A stretch of 64,000 nucleotides of DNA from Pseudolysinimonas_A sp039912695 (GCF_039912695.1 NZ_JBDSPJ010000022.1:310001-374000); one strand, 5' to 3'. Positions 17,301-25,238 are shown, counted from the first letter of the stretch. The notes: a model not told the origin generated them from the letters alone. Numbers and translations are program-made.

Positions 17301-18095
17301 GAGTACGGCTACTCGGTCGAACGCGCCGACGCGCTCGTGCTCTGGGAGGCCCAGTTCGGCGACTTCGTCGACGGGGCGCAGACCATCACCGACACCTTCA
17401 TCTCGAGCGCCGAGCAAAAATGGGGTCAGCGCTCCTCCGTCGTGCTGCTGCTGCCGCACGGGTACGAGGGTCAGGGGCCCGACCATTCATCGGCCCGCAT
17501 CGAACGTTTCCTGCAGATGTGCGCCGAGAACAACATGACCGTGGCTCGACCCTCGACCCCCGCGTCGTACTTCCATCTGCTGCGCCGTCAGGCGTACTCG
17601 CGGCCACGTCGTCCGCTCATCGTTTTCACGCCGAAGTCGATGCTGCGCCTGCGCGGAGCAACCAGCGAGGTGGCCGACTTCACGTCGGGCAAGTTCGAGC
17701 CGGTGCTCGATGACGCTCGCATTGCCGACCCGAACGCCGTGAAGAGGGTGCTGCTGCACGCCGGCAAACTCCACTACGACCTGTTGGCAGAACTCGAGAA
17801 GCGGGATGACGCGGGCTCGTTCGCGCTCGTGCGCCTCGAGCAGTACTACCCGCTGCCCGACGCCGAGGTGAATGCCGTGGTCGCGCGCTACCCGAATGCT
17901 CAGCTGGTCTGGGTTCAGGAAGAACCCGAGAACCAGGGCGCCTGGCCGTTCGTGAACATGGAGCTCGCCCCGCGACTGCGGGACCGCACGATTTCAGTCA
18001 TCTCACGGCGGGCAGCCGCGGCTCCCGCGACGGGATCGTCGAAGCGTTCCGCAGCCGAACAGACCGACCTGATTGCGCGGGCTTTCACCCTCTAA
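14334..18095 (+). CDS. kgd: Multifunctional 2-oxoglutarate metabolism enzyme (E2o-E1o fusion)
   Basis: 1253 residues, the actinobacterial fusion. Order: a short E1-type N-terminal helix (about 1-45, NEWLVDEMYERYLVD), an Ala/Pro/Val-rich linker (50-120), the E2 acyltransferase core (about 125-365) ending in the catalytic TYDHRVIQGAGSG, then the thiamine-diphosphate E1 (about 390-1253) with GMAHRGRLNVLTN, GDASMAGQGIVYEQLQMSQL and the C-terminal LVWVQEEPENQGAWPFV. No lipoyl domain is present, as usual for this type, so E2p or another protein must supply it. It decarboxylates 2-oxoglutarate in the TCA cycle and makes succinyl-CoA within the mixed PDH/ODH complex, or carboligates to 2-hydroxy-3-oxoadipate. 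The GTG start has only a weak ribosome site (GAGAGTGGG). Confidence 0.95.
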   Translation: MSSPVPGITSEDEFGANEWLVDEMYERYLVDKNSVDQSWWPVLEQRRTAVAPVVESFAPAPDAAAPEAPVVEAPAAEAPAAEVATTVPVATVPPTGSTPVARTTSAPAKRQPIPAEAPQAAAPSDAPAEEDVVTPLRGMQKTLATNMDASLTVPTATSVRTIPAKLMIDNRIVINNHLRRARGGKVSFTHLIAWAMVQTINDFPSQNVFYDEPDGKPSVVVPAHTNLGIAIDLPKPDGTRSLLVPAIKRADTMTFADFLAAYEDVVARARANKLTADDFAGTTISLTNPGGIGTEHSVPRLMKGQGSIIGAGALEYPAAFQGSSEKALAEFGIGKTITLTSTYDHRVIQGAGSGEFLKMVHELLIGQRGFYEGIFASLRIPYDPIHWAEDISVDLSERVSKTSRVQELINSFRVRGHLMADIDPLEYVQRSHPDLELANHGLTFWDLDREFVVGGFAGRRNALLRDVLGVLRDSYCRTVGIEYMHIQDPEERAWFQERLEQKYQKPTKEEQLRILGKLNEAEAFETFLQTKYVGQKRFSLEGGESTIALLDEILQGASEAGLEEVAIGMAHRGRLNVLTNIAGKTYGQIFREFEGTQDPKTVQGSGDVKYHLGTEGTFTSGSGKEISVYIAANPSHLEAVNGVLEGIVRAKQDRTDDGRSGVLPILVHGDASMAGQGIVYEQLQMSQLRAYKTGGTLHVVINNQVGFTTPPSEGRSSVYASDVAKTVQSPIFHVNGDDPEAVVRVAEIAFAYREKFKRDVVIDLICYRRRGHNEGDDPSMTQPLMTNLIEAKRSVRTLYTEALVGRGDITQEEFEAAHKDFQDRLERAFAETHAAQTGTIQVVTTDQQPVADLERPESQQDDAAGEPATTGVAQSLVELIGDAHDNLPEGFTVHPKLRQLLNKRVEMSRSGLIDWGFGELLALGSLLVEGTPVRMVGQDARRGTFVSRHAVFHDRENGQEWLPLANLSDTQARFWIYDSLLSEFAALGFEYGYSVERADALVLWEAQFGDFVDGAQTITDTFISSAEQKWGQRSSVVLLLPHGYEGQGPDHSSARIERFLQMCAENNMTVARPSTPASYFHLLRRQAYSRPRRPLIVFTPKSMLRLRGATSEVADFTSGKFEPVLDDARIADPNAVKRVLLHAGKLHYDLLAELEKRDDAGSFALVRLEQYYPLPDAEVNAVVARYPNAQLVWVQEEPENQGAWPFVNMELAPRLRDRTISVISRRAAAAPATGSSKRSAAEQTDLIARAFTL

Positions 18096-18108
18096 GTCGT
18101 GCGACCCG

Positions 18109-18146
18109 GTTAGTCGAGACCCGTTAGTCGAGACCCGTTAGTCGAG
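18109..18146. repeat. 14-bp tandem repeat over the end of rsrA
   Basis: GTTAGTCGAGACCC occurs at 18109-18122 and 18123-18136 and begins again at 18137, where GTTAGTCGAG contains the stop and last codons of rsrA on the minus strand. The unit therefore duplicates the rsrA 3' end into the gap between the convergent kgd and rsrA. Confidence 0.85.
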
Positions 18147-18362
18147 CGAAGCGAGAATCGCTTGGCGAAGTTCTTCGGGAGCGGTCTCCTGGCACGCCTT
18201 CTGCATCTTGAGGGTGAGGGTCAGCCCGACGAGGTGCTCCCCCGTGCAGTCGTCGCAATTCGCGAGGTGATCGCTGACATCCTGGAACTCCTGAGGCTGC
18301 AGCTCACGGTGCAGGTACTCCTCGAGTTCAGCCTTGGCTTTGTCGCAGCCGCAGTCGGTCAT
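18138..18362 (-). CDS. rsrA: Zinc anti-sigma factor of SigR (RsrA/mycothiol system type)
   Basis: 74 residues. The ZAS motif H-x3-C-x2-C is at H32, C36, C39 (DHLANCDDC), with further cysteines at positions 4 and 6 (MTDCGCDK) and C57. In Streptomyces RsrA, reduced and zinc-bound, holds SigR; disulfide stress oxidises the cysteines, releases zinc and frees the sigma factor. The first codon overlaps the sigR stop (ATGA), giving coupled translation and a balanced ratio. The length agrees with the short RsrA-like family. The 3' end is part of a 14-bp tandem repeat. Confidence 0.88.
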   Translation of the reverse strand: MTDCGCDKAKAELEEYLHRELQPQEFQDVSDHLANCDDCTGEHLVGLTLTLKMQKACQETAPEELRQAILASLD

Positions 18363-18982
18363 TTCGCGCTCCTGGGGGTGGGAGTGGGAACCGGGATGCC
18401 GCGGTCGCGGGCGTAGTCCGCGAGCAGATCGCGCAACAGTCGGCGGCCACGGTGCAGTCGACTCATGACGGTTCCAACGGGGGTCTTCATGATGTCGGCG
18501 ATCTCTTGATACGAGAAGCCTTCGACGTCGGCGAAGTACACCGCGAGCCGGAAGTCTTCCGGGATCGACTGGAGTGCCGCCTTGACGTCGCTGTCGGGCA
18601 GGTGATCGATGGCTTCTGCCTCGGCCGACCGCGTCGAACGACCCTGGGTGAGCGACTCTGCTCCGCCCAACTGCCAGTCCTCGAGGTCGTCGATCGTGCC
18701 TTGGTAAGGGCCACGCTGGTTCTTGCGGTAGGTGTTGATGAACGTGTTGGTCAGGATGCGGTAGAGCCACGCTTTGAGGTTCGTGCCCTGCTCAAAGGAC
18801 CCGAACGCCGCGTACGCCTTCGCGTAGGTCTCCTGCACGAGGTCGCCGGCATCCGCCGGGTTGCGCGTCATCCGGATCGCAGCACCGTACAGCTGGTCCA
18901 TAAAGACCAGGGCCTGCCCTTCGAACAACGTCCGCAGTTCAGCCGTCGGCTGCTTCTTGCGAATCGGTGCAGTGTCGCTCAT
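18359..18982 (-). CDS. sigR: ECF RNA polymerase sigma factor SigR (redox stress)
   Basis: 207 residues from the ATG at 18982. Region 2: FEGQALVFMDQLYGAAIRMTRN, then DAGDLVQETYAKAYAAF (promoter -10 melting and recognition) and LKAWLYRILTNTFINTYRK. Region 4: LAVYFADVEGFSYQEIADIM and GTVMSRLHRGRRLLRDLL. It is of the SigR/SigH type, which turns on thioredoxin, mycothiol and proteolysis genes in disulfide and heat stress. A TAGACT hexamer eight bases upstream supports this start, but the frame stays open for another 19 codons; Streptomyces SigR also has a longer isoform. The overlapping rsrA follows. aroA is divergent. Confidence 0.9.
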   Translation of the reverse strand: MSDTAPIRKKQPTAELRTLFEGQALVFMDQLYGAAIRMTRNPADAGDLVQETYAKAYAAFGSFEQGTNLKAWLYRILTNTFINTYRKNQRGPYQGTIDDLEDWQLGGAESLTQGRSTRSAEAEAIDHLPDSDVKAALQSIPEDFRLAVYFADVEGFSYQEIADIMKTPVGTVMSRLHRGRRLLRDLLADYARDRGIPVPTPTPRSAK

Positions 18983-18990
18983 CGCCGTTG

Positions 18991-18996
18991 AGTCTA
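18991..18996 (-). promoter_or_regulatory. -10 hexamer of sigR
   Basis: TAGACT, eight bases before the ATG at 18982. I do not see the GGAAT/GTT pattern that would make it a SigR-autoregulated promoter in the short gap to aroA. Confidence 0.4.
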
Positions 18997-19038
18997 CGGG
19001 TGTGCCCGCACGAGGACGTTCGAGCAGGGCTGCGGGCA

Positions 19039-19044
19039 TACCCT
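19039..19044 (+). promoter_or_regulatory. -10 hexamer of aroA
   Basis: TACCCT, nine bases before the ATG at 19054; an almost leaderless mRNA is predicted. Confidence 0.4.
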
Positions 19045-19053
19045 AGACAACCG

Positions 19054-20433
19054 ATGGATGTGCAGCGATATTCCACCCCTGAGAACGGGATCGGCACGGG
19101 CGCGCCCGGGGCCAGCACCGTCGCCCCCTGGATCGCGCCCGTTGCTGCGGGTCCGCTCGACGCGACACTTCGGTTGCCGGGCTCGAAGAGTCTCACCAAT
19201 CGCGAACTGGTGCTCGCCGCGCTCGCCGCCGGCCCTGGCACGTTGCACGCTCCCCTGCACTCCCGCGATAGCGCCCTGATGATTGCCGGGTTGCGTGCGC
19301 TTGGGGTGGGAATCGACGAGACCGAGAACATCACCGAGTACGGTCCCGACCTGCGGGTGACTCCCGCACCCCTGGTCGGTGGCAGGTCGATCGACTGTGG
19401 TCTGGCCGGAACCGTGATGCGCTTCCTTCCGCCGGTCGCGGCGCTCGCCAACGGTCCGGTCGAGTTCGACGGCGACGAGTCGGCGCGCCGTCGGCCGATG
19501 TCGGCGATGATCGGGGCGCTGCGCGATCTCGGCATCGAAACCGACGACAACGGCCGCGGAGGGATGCCGTTCACCCTCCACGGGACCGGAACTGTCGCCG
19601 GGGGCGAAGTCTCGATCGACGCGTCGGCGTCGAGCCAGTTCGTTTCGGGTCTCTTGCTGGCTGCCGCCCGCTTCGAACGCGGGTTGGTGTTGCGGCACAC
19701 CGGCGAGCGCCTGCCGAGCCTGCCGCACATCGAAATGACGATCACGTGCCTTCAGCAGCGCGGCGTCGAGGTGAAGACGCCCACTCCGGGTACCTGGGTC
19801 GTCGAGCACCAGGCGATTCGCGCACTCGATGTGTCGATCGAGCCTGATCTCTCGAACGCCGCACCCTTTCTTGTCGCAGCCCTGATCTCAGGAGGCACTG
19901 TCGCCGTCGAGGGCTGGCCGCGCGCGACGACCCAGGTGGGCGCGATGCTCGCCGACCTGCTGCCTCGGTATGGCGCGCGGGTGTCGTGGCGCGGCGACGC
20001 GCTCGTCGTCGACGGCGGTATCGGAATTCGCGGTGGCGCCGAGATCCCGGGACTCGACCTCGACCTGTCGGCCGGCGGCGAACTGGCCCCGGCGATCGTG
20101 GCGCTCGCGGCCCTGGCTAGCACCCCGAGCCGGATTATCGGCATCGGGCACTTGCGCGGTCACGAGACCGACAGGCTCGCCGCCCTCGCAACCGAGATCG
20201 TCTCCCTCGGCGGACAGGTAACCGAATTGGATGACGGCCTCCTCATCGAGCCCCGACCGTTGCACGGCGGCCGGTGGCACGCGTACGAAGACCACCGGAT
20301 GGCCACCGCCGGCGCAATCCTCGGACTCGCGGTGCCGGGCGTCAAGGTCGACGACATCGCGACCACCGCGAAGACGCTTCCGCAGTTCGCCGAGCTCTGG
20401 GCTGTGACGACGAAGGCCATCGCCGCCTCGTGA
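19054..20433 (+). CDS. aroA: 3-phosphoshikimate 1-carboxyvinyltransferase (EPSP synthase)
   Basis: 459 residues. Sixth step of the shikimate pathway: phosphoenolpyruvate plus shikimate-3-phosphate gives EPSP. Seen motifs are LPGSKSLTNRELVLAALA (about 40-57, with the PEP/S3P lysine), CGLAGTVMRFLPPVAAL, DGDESARRRPM, SASSQFVSGLLLAA and, near the end, GHLRGHETDRLAAL and YEDHRMATAG. The GLAGTVMRF loop has alanine after GL, as in naturally sensitive class I enzymes (class II has other residues), but I make no resistance claim. I start at 19054 because the upstream part of the open frame lies inside the sigR promoter region. It overlaps rsgA by four bases. Confidence 0.93.
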   Translation: MDVQRYSTPENGIGTGAPGASTVAPWIAPVAAGPLDATLRLPGSKSLTNRELVLAALAAGPGTLHAPLHSRDSALMIAGLRALGVGIDETENITEYGPDLRVTPAPLVGGRSIDCGLAGTVMRFLPPVAALANGPVEFDGDESARRRPMSAMIGALRDLGIETDDNGRGGMPFTLHGTGTVAGGEVSIDASASSQFVSGLLLAAARFERGLVLRHTGERLPSLPHIEMTITCLQQRGVEVKTPTPGTWVVEHQAIRALDVSIEPDLSNAAPFLVAALISGGTVAVEGWPRATTQVGAMLADLLPRYGARVSWRGDALVVDGGIGIRGGAEIPGLDLDLSAGGELAPAIVALAALASTPSRIIGIGHLRGHETDRLAALATEIVSLGGQVTELDDGLLIEPRPLHGGRWHAYEDHRMATAGAILGLAVPGVKVDDIATTAKTLPQFAELWAVTTKAIAAS

Positions 20434-21455
20434 GCTGGCTGCCGCCCGACGAGGACGACGAAGGCTTCGAAGCCTGGGACGAATCCGACGTTCACGTGCG
20501 CCCGAATCCGAAGGGCAATAAGCCGCGCAGCAAGCAGCGTCCCGAGCATGTCGATGCCGTTGACGCCCGGGTGCTCTCGGTCGACCGGGGCCGGTACACC
20601 GTGCTGGTGGACGAAGACGGGCCCGAAGAACGCACTGTGACGGCAACCCGTGCCCGCGAGTTGCGCAAGCAGGCGATCGTCACGGGCGACCGCGTGGATG
20701 TCGTCGGCGATTCCACCGGCGACGAGGGCAGTCTCGCTCGGATCGTGCGCATCAGTCCGCGGGTGACGCTGCTGCGCCGCAGCGCCGATGATTCCGACCA
20801 GATCGAGCGCATCATCGTCGCCAACGCCGACCAGTTGCTCATCGTGATCGCGGCCGCGAACCCTGAGCCTCGTCCGCGACTCGTCGACCGGTACCTGGTT
20901 GCCGCCTACGACGCCGGCGTCGCTCCGCTGATCGTGATCACGAAGACGGATCTCGCCGACCCGGAACCGTTCCTGGCCAACTTCGCGGCCCTCGACATCC
21001 CGATCTTTCGATCGGCTCAGGATGCTTTCCCGCTCGCCGAACTCGAACCGGCCCTCGCCGGGCACACCACGGTCGCCGTCGGGCACTCGGGAGTTGGCAA
21101 GTCGACACTCGTGAACGCCCTGGTGCCGGGGACCGACCGCGCGGTCGGGGTTGTCAACGCGACGACAGGTCGCGGGCGCCACACCTCGTCGTCGACGGTC
21201 AGCCTCAGAGTTCCCACCGGGGGGTGGATTATCGACACCCCGGGGATTCGCTCGTTCGGCTTGGGCCACGTGAATCCCGACAACATCCTGAAGGCGTTCT
21301 CCGACCTCGCGGTTGTCGCCGCGGACTGCCCGCGCGGGTGCACCCACCTGCCCGACGCCCCCGACTGCGAGCTCAACGCCGCCGTCGCCGACGGCCGGCT
21401 CCCCGCCGCACGTGTCGACTCCCTGCAGCGCCTGCTGACGACTCTCGCCGGGTAG
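20430..21455 (+). CDS. rsgA: Ribosome small-subunit-dependent GTPase A
   Basis: 341 residues from the GTG at 20430, which overlaps the aroA stop as GTGA. It shows the circularly permuted GTPase order: G4 ITKTDLAD first, then P-loop GHSGVGKST and switch DTPGIRSFG. An OB fold (about 45-110) precedes the G domain, and the zinc finger with CPRGCTH and CELNAAV closes it (ligands C, C, H, C). RsgA tests and releases late 30S subunits during ribosome assembly. The acidic N-terminus DEDDEGFEAWDESD is common in actinobacterial homologues. The neighbour order aroA-rsgA-hisN is a known actinobacterial arrangement. Confidence 0.93.
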   Translation: MSWLPPDEDDEGFEAWDESDVHVRPNPKGNKPRSKQRPEHVDAVDARVLSVDRGRYTVLVDEDGPEERTVTATRARELRKQAIVTGDRVDVVGDSTGDEGSLARIVRISPRVTLLRRSADDSDQIERIIVANADQLLIVIAAANPEPRPRLVDRYLVAAYDAGVAPLIVITKTDLADPEPFLANFAALDIPIFRSAQDAFPLAELEPALAGHTTVAVGHSGVGKSTLVNALVPGTDRAVGVVNATTGRGRHTSSSTVSLRVPTGGWIIDTPGIRSFGLGHVNPDNILKAFSDLAVVAADCPRGCTHLPDAPDCELNAAVADGRLPAARVDSLQRLLTTLAG

Positions 21456-21466
21456 CGCGGAGTAGG

Positions 21467-21472
21467 TAGCCT
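21467..21472 (+). promoter_or_regulatory. -10 hexamer of hisN
   Basis: TAGCCT, six bases before the GTG at 21479. Confidence 0.5.
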
Positions 21473-21478
21473 GGCGGC

Positions 21479-22273
21479 GTGACCTTCACCCTCGCCGACG
21501 ACCTCGCGGTCGCCCTCGTGCTCGCTCACGAAGCCGACCTCATCTCGATCGACCGCTACCGCGCTCAAGACCTCGATGTGCAACTCAAGCCCGACCGCAC
21601 GCAGGTCACGGATGCCGACACGCGCGTCGAACACGTCATCCGCCAGCATCTGGCCGAGGCGCGACCTGAGGATGCCATTTTGGGCGAGGAGTTCGGCGCC
21701 GGCACTACCGCCCATGACACGGGGCGACGGTGGATCATCGACCCGATCGACGGAACCAGCAATTTCGTGCGCGGCGTTCCGATTTGGGGTGCGTTGATTT
21801 CGCTCGCGATTGACGGCATCCCGCAGGTCGGGGTGGTCAGCATCCCCGCGATGGGGAAACGCTGGTGGGCGGCAACCGGCCACGGCGCGTGGGCGCAGGA
21901 GGGCGAGGGCGAGGCGCGCCGAATCTCGGTCAGCGCAATCGACGACCTCAGCGACGCGACGATCTCGTACAACAGCCTCAAGCACTGGGACCAGGCGGGC
22001 CGCCTCGACCAACTGATCGACCTGAGCCGCGCCGTGCGGCGGACGCGGGCATTCGGCGACCTGTGGCCGTACATGTTGCTCGCTGAGGGCGCGATCGACA
22101 TCGTCGCCGAGTTCGACCTGAAACCGTGGGACATCGCCGCGCTCGTGCCGATCGTGCGCGAAGCCGGCGGGCGGTTCACGGATGCCGACGGCGGCGAAGC
22201 GCTGCACACCGGTTCCGCTGTCGCCACCAACGGGCCGCTGCACGACGAGCTGCTGCAACGCCTCACCACCTGA
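21479..22273 (+). CDS. hisN: Histidinol-phosphatase (inositol monophosphatase family)
   Basis: 264 residues. The metal and phosphate sites of the IMPase fold are GEEFG (about 71-75), IDPIDGTSNFVRG (about 89-101) and, near the end, KPWDIAALVPIVREAGG. The actinobacterial hisN gene sits next to aroA/rsgA and hydrolyses L-histidinol phosphate, the last-but-one step type in histidine synthesis; this replaces the HisB phosphatase. The assignment to histidinol phosphate and not inositol phosphate rests on this gene order and on similarity to the HisN group. It has its own promoter-like site but is only 23 bases behind rsgA. Confidence 0.87.
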   Translation: MTFTLADDLAVALVLAHEADLISIDRYRAQDLDVQLKPDRTQVTDADTRVEHVIRQHLAEARPEDAILGEEFGAGTTAHDTGRRWIIDPIDGTSNFVRGVPIWGALISLAIDGIPQVGVVSIPAMGKRWWAATGHGAWAQEGEGEARRISVSAIDDLSDATISYNSLKHWDQAGRLDQLIDLSRAVRRTRAFGDLWPYMLLAEGAIDIVAEFDLKPWDIAALVPIVREAGGRFTDADGGEALHTGSAVATNGPLHDELLQRLTT

Positions 22274-22274
22274 C

Positions 22275-22280
22275 TATGCT
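22275..22280 (+). promoter_or_regulatory. -10 hexamer of the septum-formation-domain lipoprotein gene
   Basis: TATGCT, six bases before the GTG at 22287; defines that GTG as the start. Confidence 0.5.
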
Positions 22281-22286
22281 GACGCT

Positions 22287-22769
22287 GTGACCCGCGCCCC
22301 CCGGCAGATACGCGGACTGCGCCTTCTGGCCGCAGCGGCGGTGCTGGGTGCGGGGCTCAGCGGGTGCAGCGTGCTGGACACCCTCTCGGCAGGCTCAAGC
22401 GTCCAGCCGCCCGGGGTCTTTACTCTCGCCATCGGTGACTGTCTCGAAGACGCCACCGTCGGTGACGAGGTCACCAGCGTGCCGATCGTTGCCTGCACTC
22501 AAGAACACGACTCGGAAGTCTTCGCGAGCAGTCAGGTCACCGACAGCGCTTTTCCCGGGTCCTCAACGCTCGACGCCGACCTTCACACCTTCTGCGGCGG
22601 CGACGTCTTTACCCGTTTCGTCGGGGTGTCGTATGCCGACTCCAGCCTAGAAACTCGTGGCTACTACCCCACCGTTGAGAGCTGGGCGAGCGGCGACCGA
22701 GAGTTGCTGTGCACGATCTACGACCCCGCCGGCCGCACGACCGGATCACTGGCGGGCGCCGTCAGGTAG
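22287..22769 (+). CDS. Lipoprotein with septum-formation-like domain
   Basis: 160 residues. A basic N-terminus (TRAPRQIRGLR) and hydrophobic core end in the lipobox LSGC (cysteine about residue 26), so it should be anchored to the outer face of the membrane. The exported part has four regularly placed cysteines, as in VFTLAIGDCLEDATVGDEV (marker GDCL), VPIVACTQEHDSEVF, TFCGG and LLCTIYD. This pattern of C, C-x-x-x-H, C, C is that of the actinobacterial septum-formation (PF13845-like) domain. The exact role is not known. It ends one base before the convergent gltA. Confidence 0.75.
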   Translation: MTRAPRQIRGLRLLAAAAVLGAGLSGCSVLDTLSAGSSVQPPGVFTLAIGDCLEDATVGDEVTSVPIVACTQEHDSEVFASSQVTDSAFPGSSTLDADLHTFCGGDVFTRFVGVSYADSSLETRGYYPTVESWASGDRELLCTIYDPAGRTTGSLAGAVR

Positions 22770-22770
22770 C

Positions 22771-24066
22771 TCAGCGCGCGGTAGGCCAGTCGCGTGAGGC
22801 CGGGCCGGTGTACAACTGCTGCGGTCGACCGATCTTGGTGGCCGGGTCGGTTGCCGCCTCGCGCCAGTGCGCGATCCAGCCGGGCAGTCGACCGATCGCG
22901 AACAGCACCGTGAAAGTGCGAGCCGGGAAGCCCATCGCCTTGTAGATGACGCCGGTGTAGAAATCGACGTTCGGGTACAACTTGCGCTCGATGAAGTAGT
23001 CGTCGGCGAGCGCCGCTTCTTCGAGTTCTTTCGCGATGTCAAGCAGCGGGTCCTTGACACCCAGGTCGGCGAGTACCTCGTCGGCGCTCTCCTTGACAAG
23101 TTTGGCGCGCGGGTCAAAGTTCTTGTACACGCGGTGGCCAAAGCCCATCAGCTTGACGCCGTCTTCCTTGCTCTTCACCCGCTCGATGAACTTCTGCACG
23201 CTCTCGCCGGACTCCTGAATCCGAAGCAGCATCTTGAGCACCGCTTCGTTGGCGCCACCGTGCAGCGGGCCGTACAGGGCGTTGATGCCGGCCGAGATCG
23301 ACGCGAAGATGTTGGCTTCGGTCGAACCCACGAGCCGCACAGTCGCGGTCGAAGCGTTCTGTTCGTGGTCTTCATGCAAGATCAGGAGGCGTTCGAGCGC
23401 ATTCACCAAGACCGGGTTGATCTGGTAGGTCTCGGCCATGTTGCCGAAGTTGAGCTTGAGGAAGTTTTCGACGAACGACAGCGAGTTGTCGGGGTAGAGG
23501 AACGCCTGGCCGAGCGACTTTTTGTGAGCGTAGGCGGCGATGACCGGCAGCTTCGCGAGAAGGCGGATGGTGTTGATCTCGACCATCTCGGGGTTGTGCG
23601 GGTCGAGATCATCCTCGTAGTAGGTCGAGAGAGCAGAGACAGCTGAGGAGAGCACCGACATCGGATGCGCGGTGTGCGGCAGCGCCGAGAAGAAGGTCTT
23701 CAGGTCTTCGTGCAGCAGCGTGTGATGGCGGATGCGGTTTTCGAAATCAGTGAGTTCGGAAGGCGTCGGCAGTTCGCCGTAAATCAGCAGCCACGCCGTC
23801 TCGAGGTAGGTGGAGTTTCGGGCCAGATCTTCGATCGCGTAGCCGCGATACCGCAGGATGCCGGCATCCCCGTCGATGTAGGTGATGGCGCTCTTGGTCG
23901 AGGCCGTGTTCACGAAGCCTTGGTCGAGGGTCGAAAGACCCGTGTCGCGCATGAACGTCGAGATGTCGACGCTGTCGCGACCTTCGACAGCGTGACGCAC
24001 GGGAAACTCCGTGGTCGCGCCGCCATAAGAGAACGTGGCCGTGTCTGGCCGCTCGGAATCGTTCAC
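22771..24066 (-). CDS. gltA: Citrate synthase
   Basis: 431 residues, type II length. Oxaloacetate and acetyl-CoA give citrate at the entry of the TCA cycle. Catalytic motifs: ALYGPLHGGANEAVLKM (His of the active site), MGFGHRVYKNFDPRA (second His) and the aspartate-containing region FDPRAKLV. N-terminal TFSYGGATTEFPV is typical of the actinobacterial hexameric enzyme. The GTG start is placed by TAGGCT six bases upstream. It converges with the lipoprotein gene with no room for a separate terminator. Confidence 0.95.
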   Translation of the reverse strand: MNDSERPDTATFSYGGATTEFPVRHAVEGRDSVDISTFMRDTGLSTLDQGFVNTASTKSAITYIDGDAGILRYRGYAIEDLARNSTYLETAWLLIYGELPTPSELTDFENRIRHHTLLHEDLKTFFSALPHTAHPMSVLSSAVSALSTYYEDDLDPHNPEMVEINTIRLLAKLPVIAAYAHKKSLGQAFLYPDNSLSFVENFLKLNFGNMAETYQINPVLVNALERLLILHEDHEQNASTATVRLVGSTEANIFASISAGINALYGPLHGGANEAVLKMLLRIQESGESVQKFIERVKSKEDGVKLMGFGHRVYKNFDPRAKLVKESADEVLADLGVKDPLLDIAKELEEAALADDYFIERKLYPNVDFYTGVIYKAMGFPARTFTVLFAIGRLPGWIAHWREAATDPATKIGRPQQLYTGPASRDWPTAR

Positions 24067-24072
24067 CCCTAC

Positions 24073-24078
24073 AGCCTA
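24073..24078 (-). promoter_or_regulatory. -10 hexamer of gltA
   Basis: TAGGCT, six bases before the GTG at 24066. Confidence 0.5.
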
Positions 24079-24123
24079 GGGCCCGCTTCCGGCGACAGTG
24101 ATGAGCGCCAGGATGCAGCGGGT

Positions 24124-25218
24124 TCAGTTGGAGGATGCCGCCAAACGTGCGGCGGCGGCGGCCACGCGATTATCCGTCGCGGTCAGGGAAATGCGCACAT
24201 GATCGCGTCCGGCCTCCCCGTAGAAGGTGCCGGGGGTCACCAGGATTCCGAGGTCGGCGAGCGTTGCGACCGTCGTCCAGGCGTCCTCCCCGCGGGTCAC
24301 CCAGAGGTAGAGCCCGGCGCGGCTTGAGTCGATCCGAAAACCTGCGGTGGTGAGCGCGGCGGCGAGGATGGCCCGCCTGCCCGCATAGCGTGCCTTCTGC
24401 GCGGCGACGTGGGCGTCGTCGCCCAGGGCAACCGTCATCGCGTGCTGCACCGGGGCCGGGGGGATGAGGCCCGCGTGTTTGCGAACCTCAAGCAGCTCCC
24501 CCACTAGGTCACTGCAGCCGGCGATGAAGCCCGCCCGATAGCCCGCCAGGTTGGAGCTCTTCGACAGCGAATGCACCGCAAGGGTGAGCCGTCTCGACCC
24601 TTGAGTGACTGCGGGATCGAGGATCGACGGGGTCGGCTCGTCACCCTCCCAGTTGAGGTCGGCGTAGCACTCGTCGTTCGCAATGACGGCACCGAGTTCG
24701 CGAGCCCGCACGACGGCACGGCGCAGAAACTCGAGCCCGTGAACGCGGCCGTCGGGATTGCCCGGGCTGTTAAGCCAGACCAGTTTCGTGGATGACGGCC
24801 ACTCGTCGGGCTCATCCGAGACGAGAACGTCGGCGCCGACGATCGCCGCACCCACCGCGTAGGTCGGATAGGCGAGGGAAGGCTGCACGACGACATCGCC
24901 GGGGCCGAGCCCGAGGAGGGTCGGCAGAAGGGCGATGAACTCCTTCGAGCCGATCGCCGGCAGGGTGTTGTCGATCCCGACCTCGATCCCCCGACGCGCG
25001 TGCCAGTCGACAATCGCCTGCCGAAGTTCGGGACTGCCGGAGGTCTGCGGATACCCGGGTGACCCGGTCGCTGCCGCGAGCGCTTCGGCGACGATGGTCG
25101 GCACCGGGTCGATCGGTGACCCGATCGCGAGGTCGACAATGCCATCCGGATGCGTGCCCGCGGTCGCTCGATACGGAAGAAGTGAGTCCCACGGGAAGTC
25201 GGGAAGGTCCAGCGCCAC
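24124..25218 (-). CDS. dapC: Succinyldiaminopimelate transaminase
   Basis: 364 residues, a fold-type I class I/II aminotransferase. The PLP lysine is in VHSLSKSSNLAGYRAGF; substrate/cofactor motifs include SPGYPQTSGSPELRQAI, VVQPSLAYPTY, WLNSPGNPDG and NDECYADL. In actinobacteria this gene is often directly beside fdxA, as here (20-base gap, same strand), and its product converts N-succinyl-2-amino-6-oxopimelate with glutamate to N-succinyl-LL-diaminopimelate for lysine and cell wall. No own promoter-like hexamer is at the normal spacing, so it is probably transcribed together with fdxA. Confidence 0.88.
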   Translation of the reverse strand: MALDLPDFPWDSLLPYRATAGTHPDGIVDLAIGSPIDPVPTIVAEALAAATGSPGYPQTSGSPELRQAIVDWHARRGIEVGIDNTLPAIGSKEFIALLPTLLGLGPGDVVVQPSLAYPTYAVGAAIVGADVLVSDEPDEWPSSTKLVWLNSPGNPDGRVHGLEFLRRAVVRARELGAVIANDECYADLNWEGDEPTPSILDPAVTQGSRRLTLAVHSLSKSSNLAGYRAGFIAGCSDLVGELLEVRKHAGLIPPAPVQHAMTVALGDDAHVAAQKARYAGRRAILAAALTTAGFRIDSSRAGLYLWVTRGEDAWTTVATLADLGILVTPGTFYGEAGRDHVRISLTATDNRVAAAAARLAASSN

Positions 25219-25238
25219 GACGGTCGGTCGCCTGGGTG

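Noticed and set aside
16191..17486. A 431-codon open frame antisense to kgd
   Set aside because: It mirrors the kgd codons, has no ribosome site or family motif, and such long antisense frames are normal in DNA with G/C in third positions.
14334..18095. Missing lipoyl domain in the 2-oxoglutarate enzyme as a novelty
   Set aside because: All actinobacterial Kgd-type fusions that I know lack it; this is the normal form.
18363..18770. Extension of rsrA upstream into sigR
   Set aside because: It is an out-of-frame reading of sigR; the ATG at 18362 overlapping the sigR stop starts the known fold.
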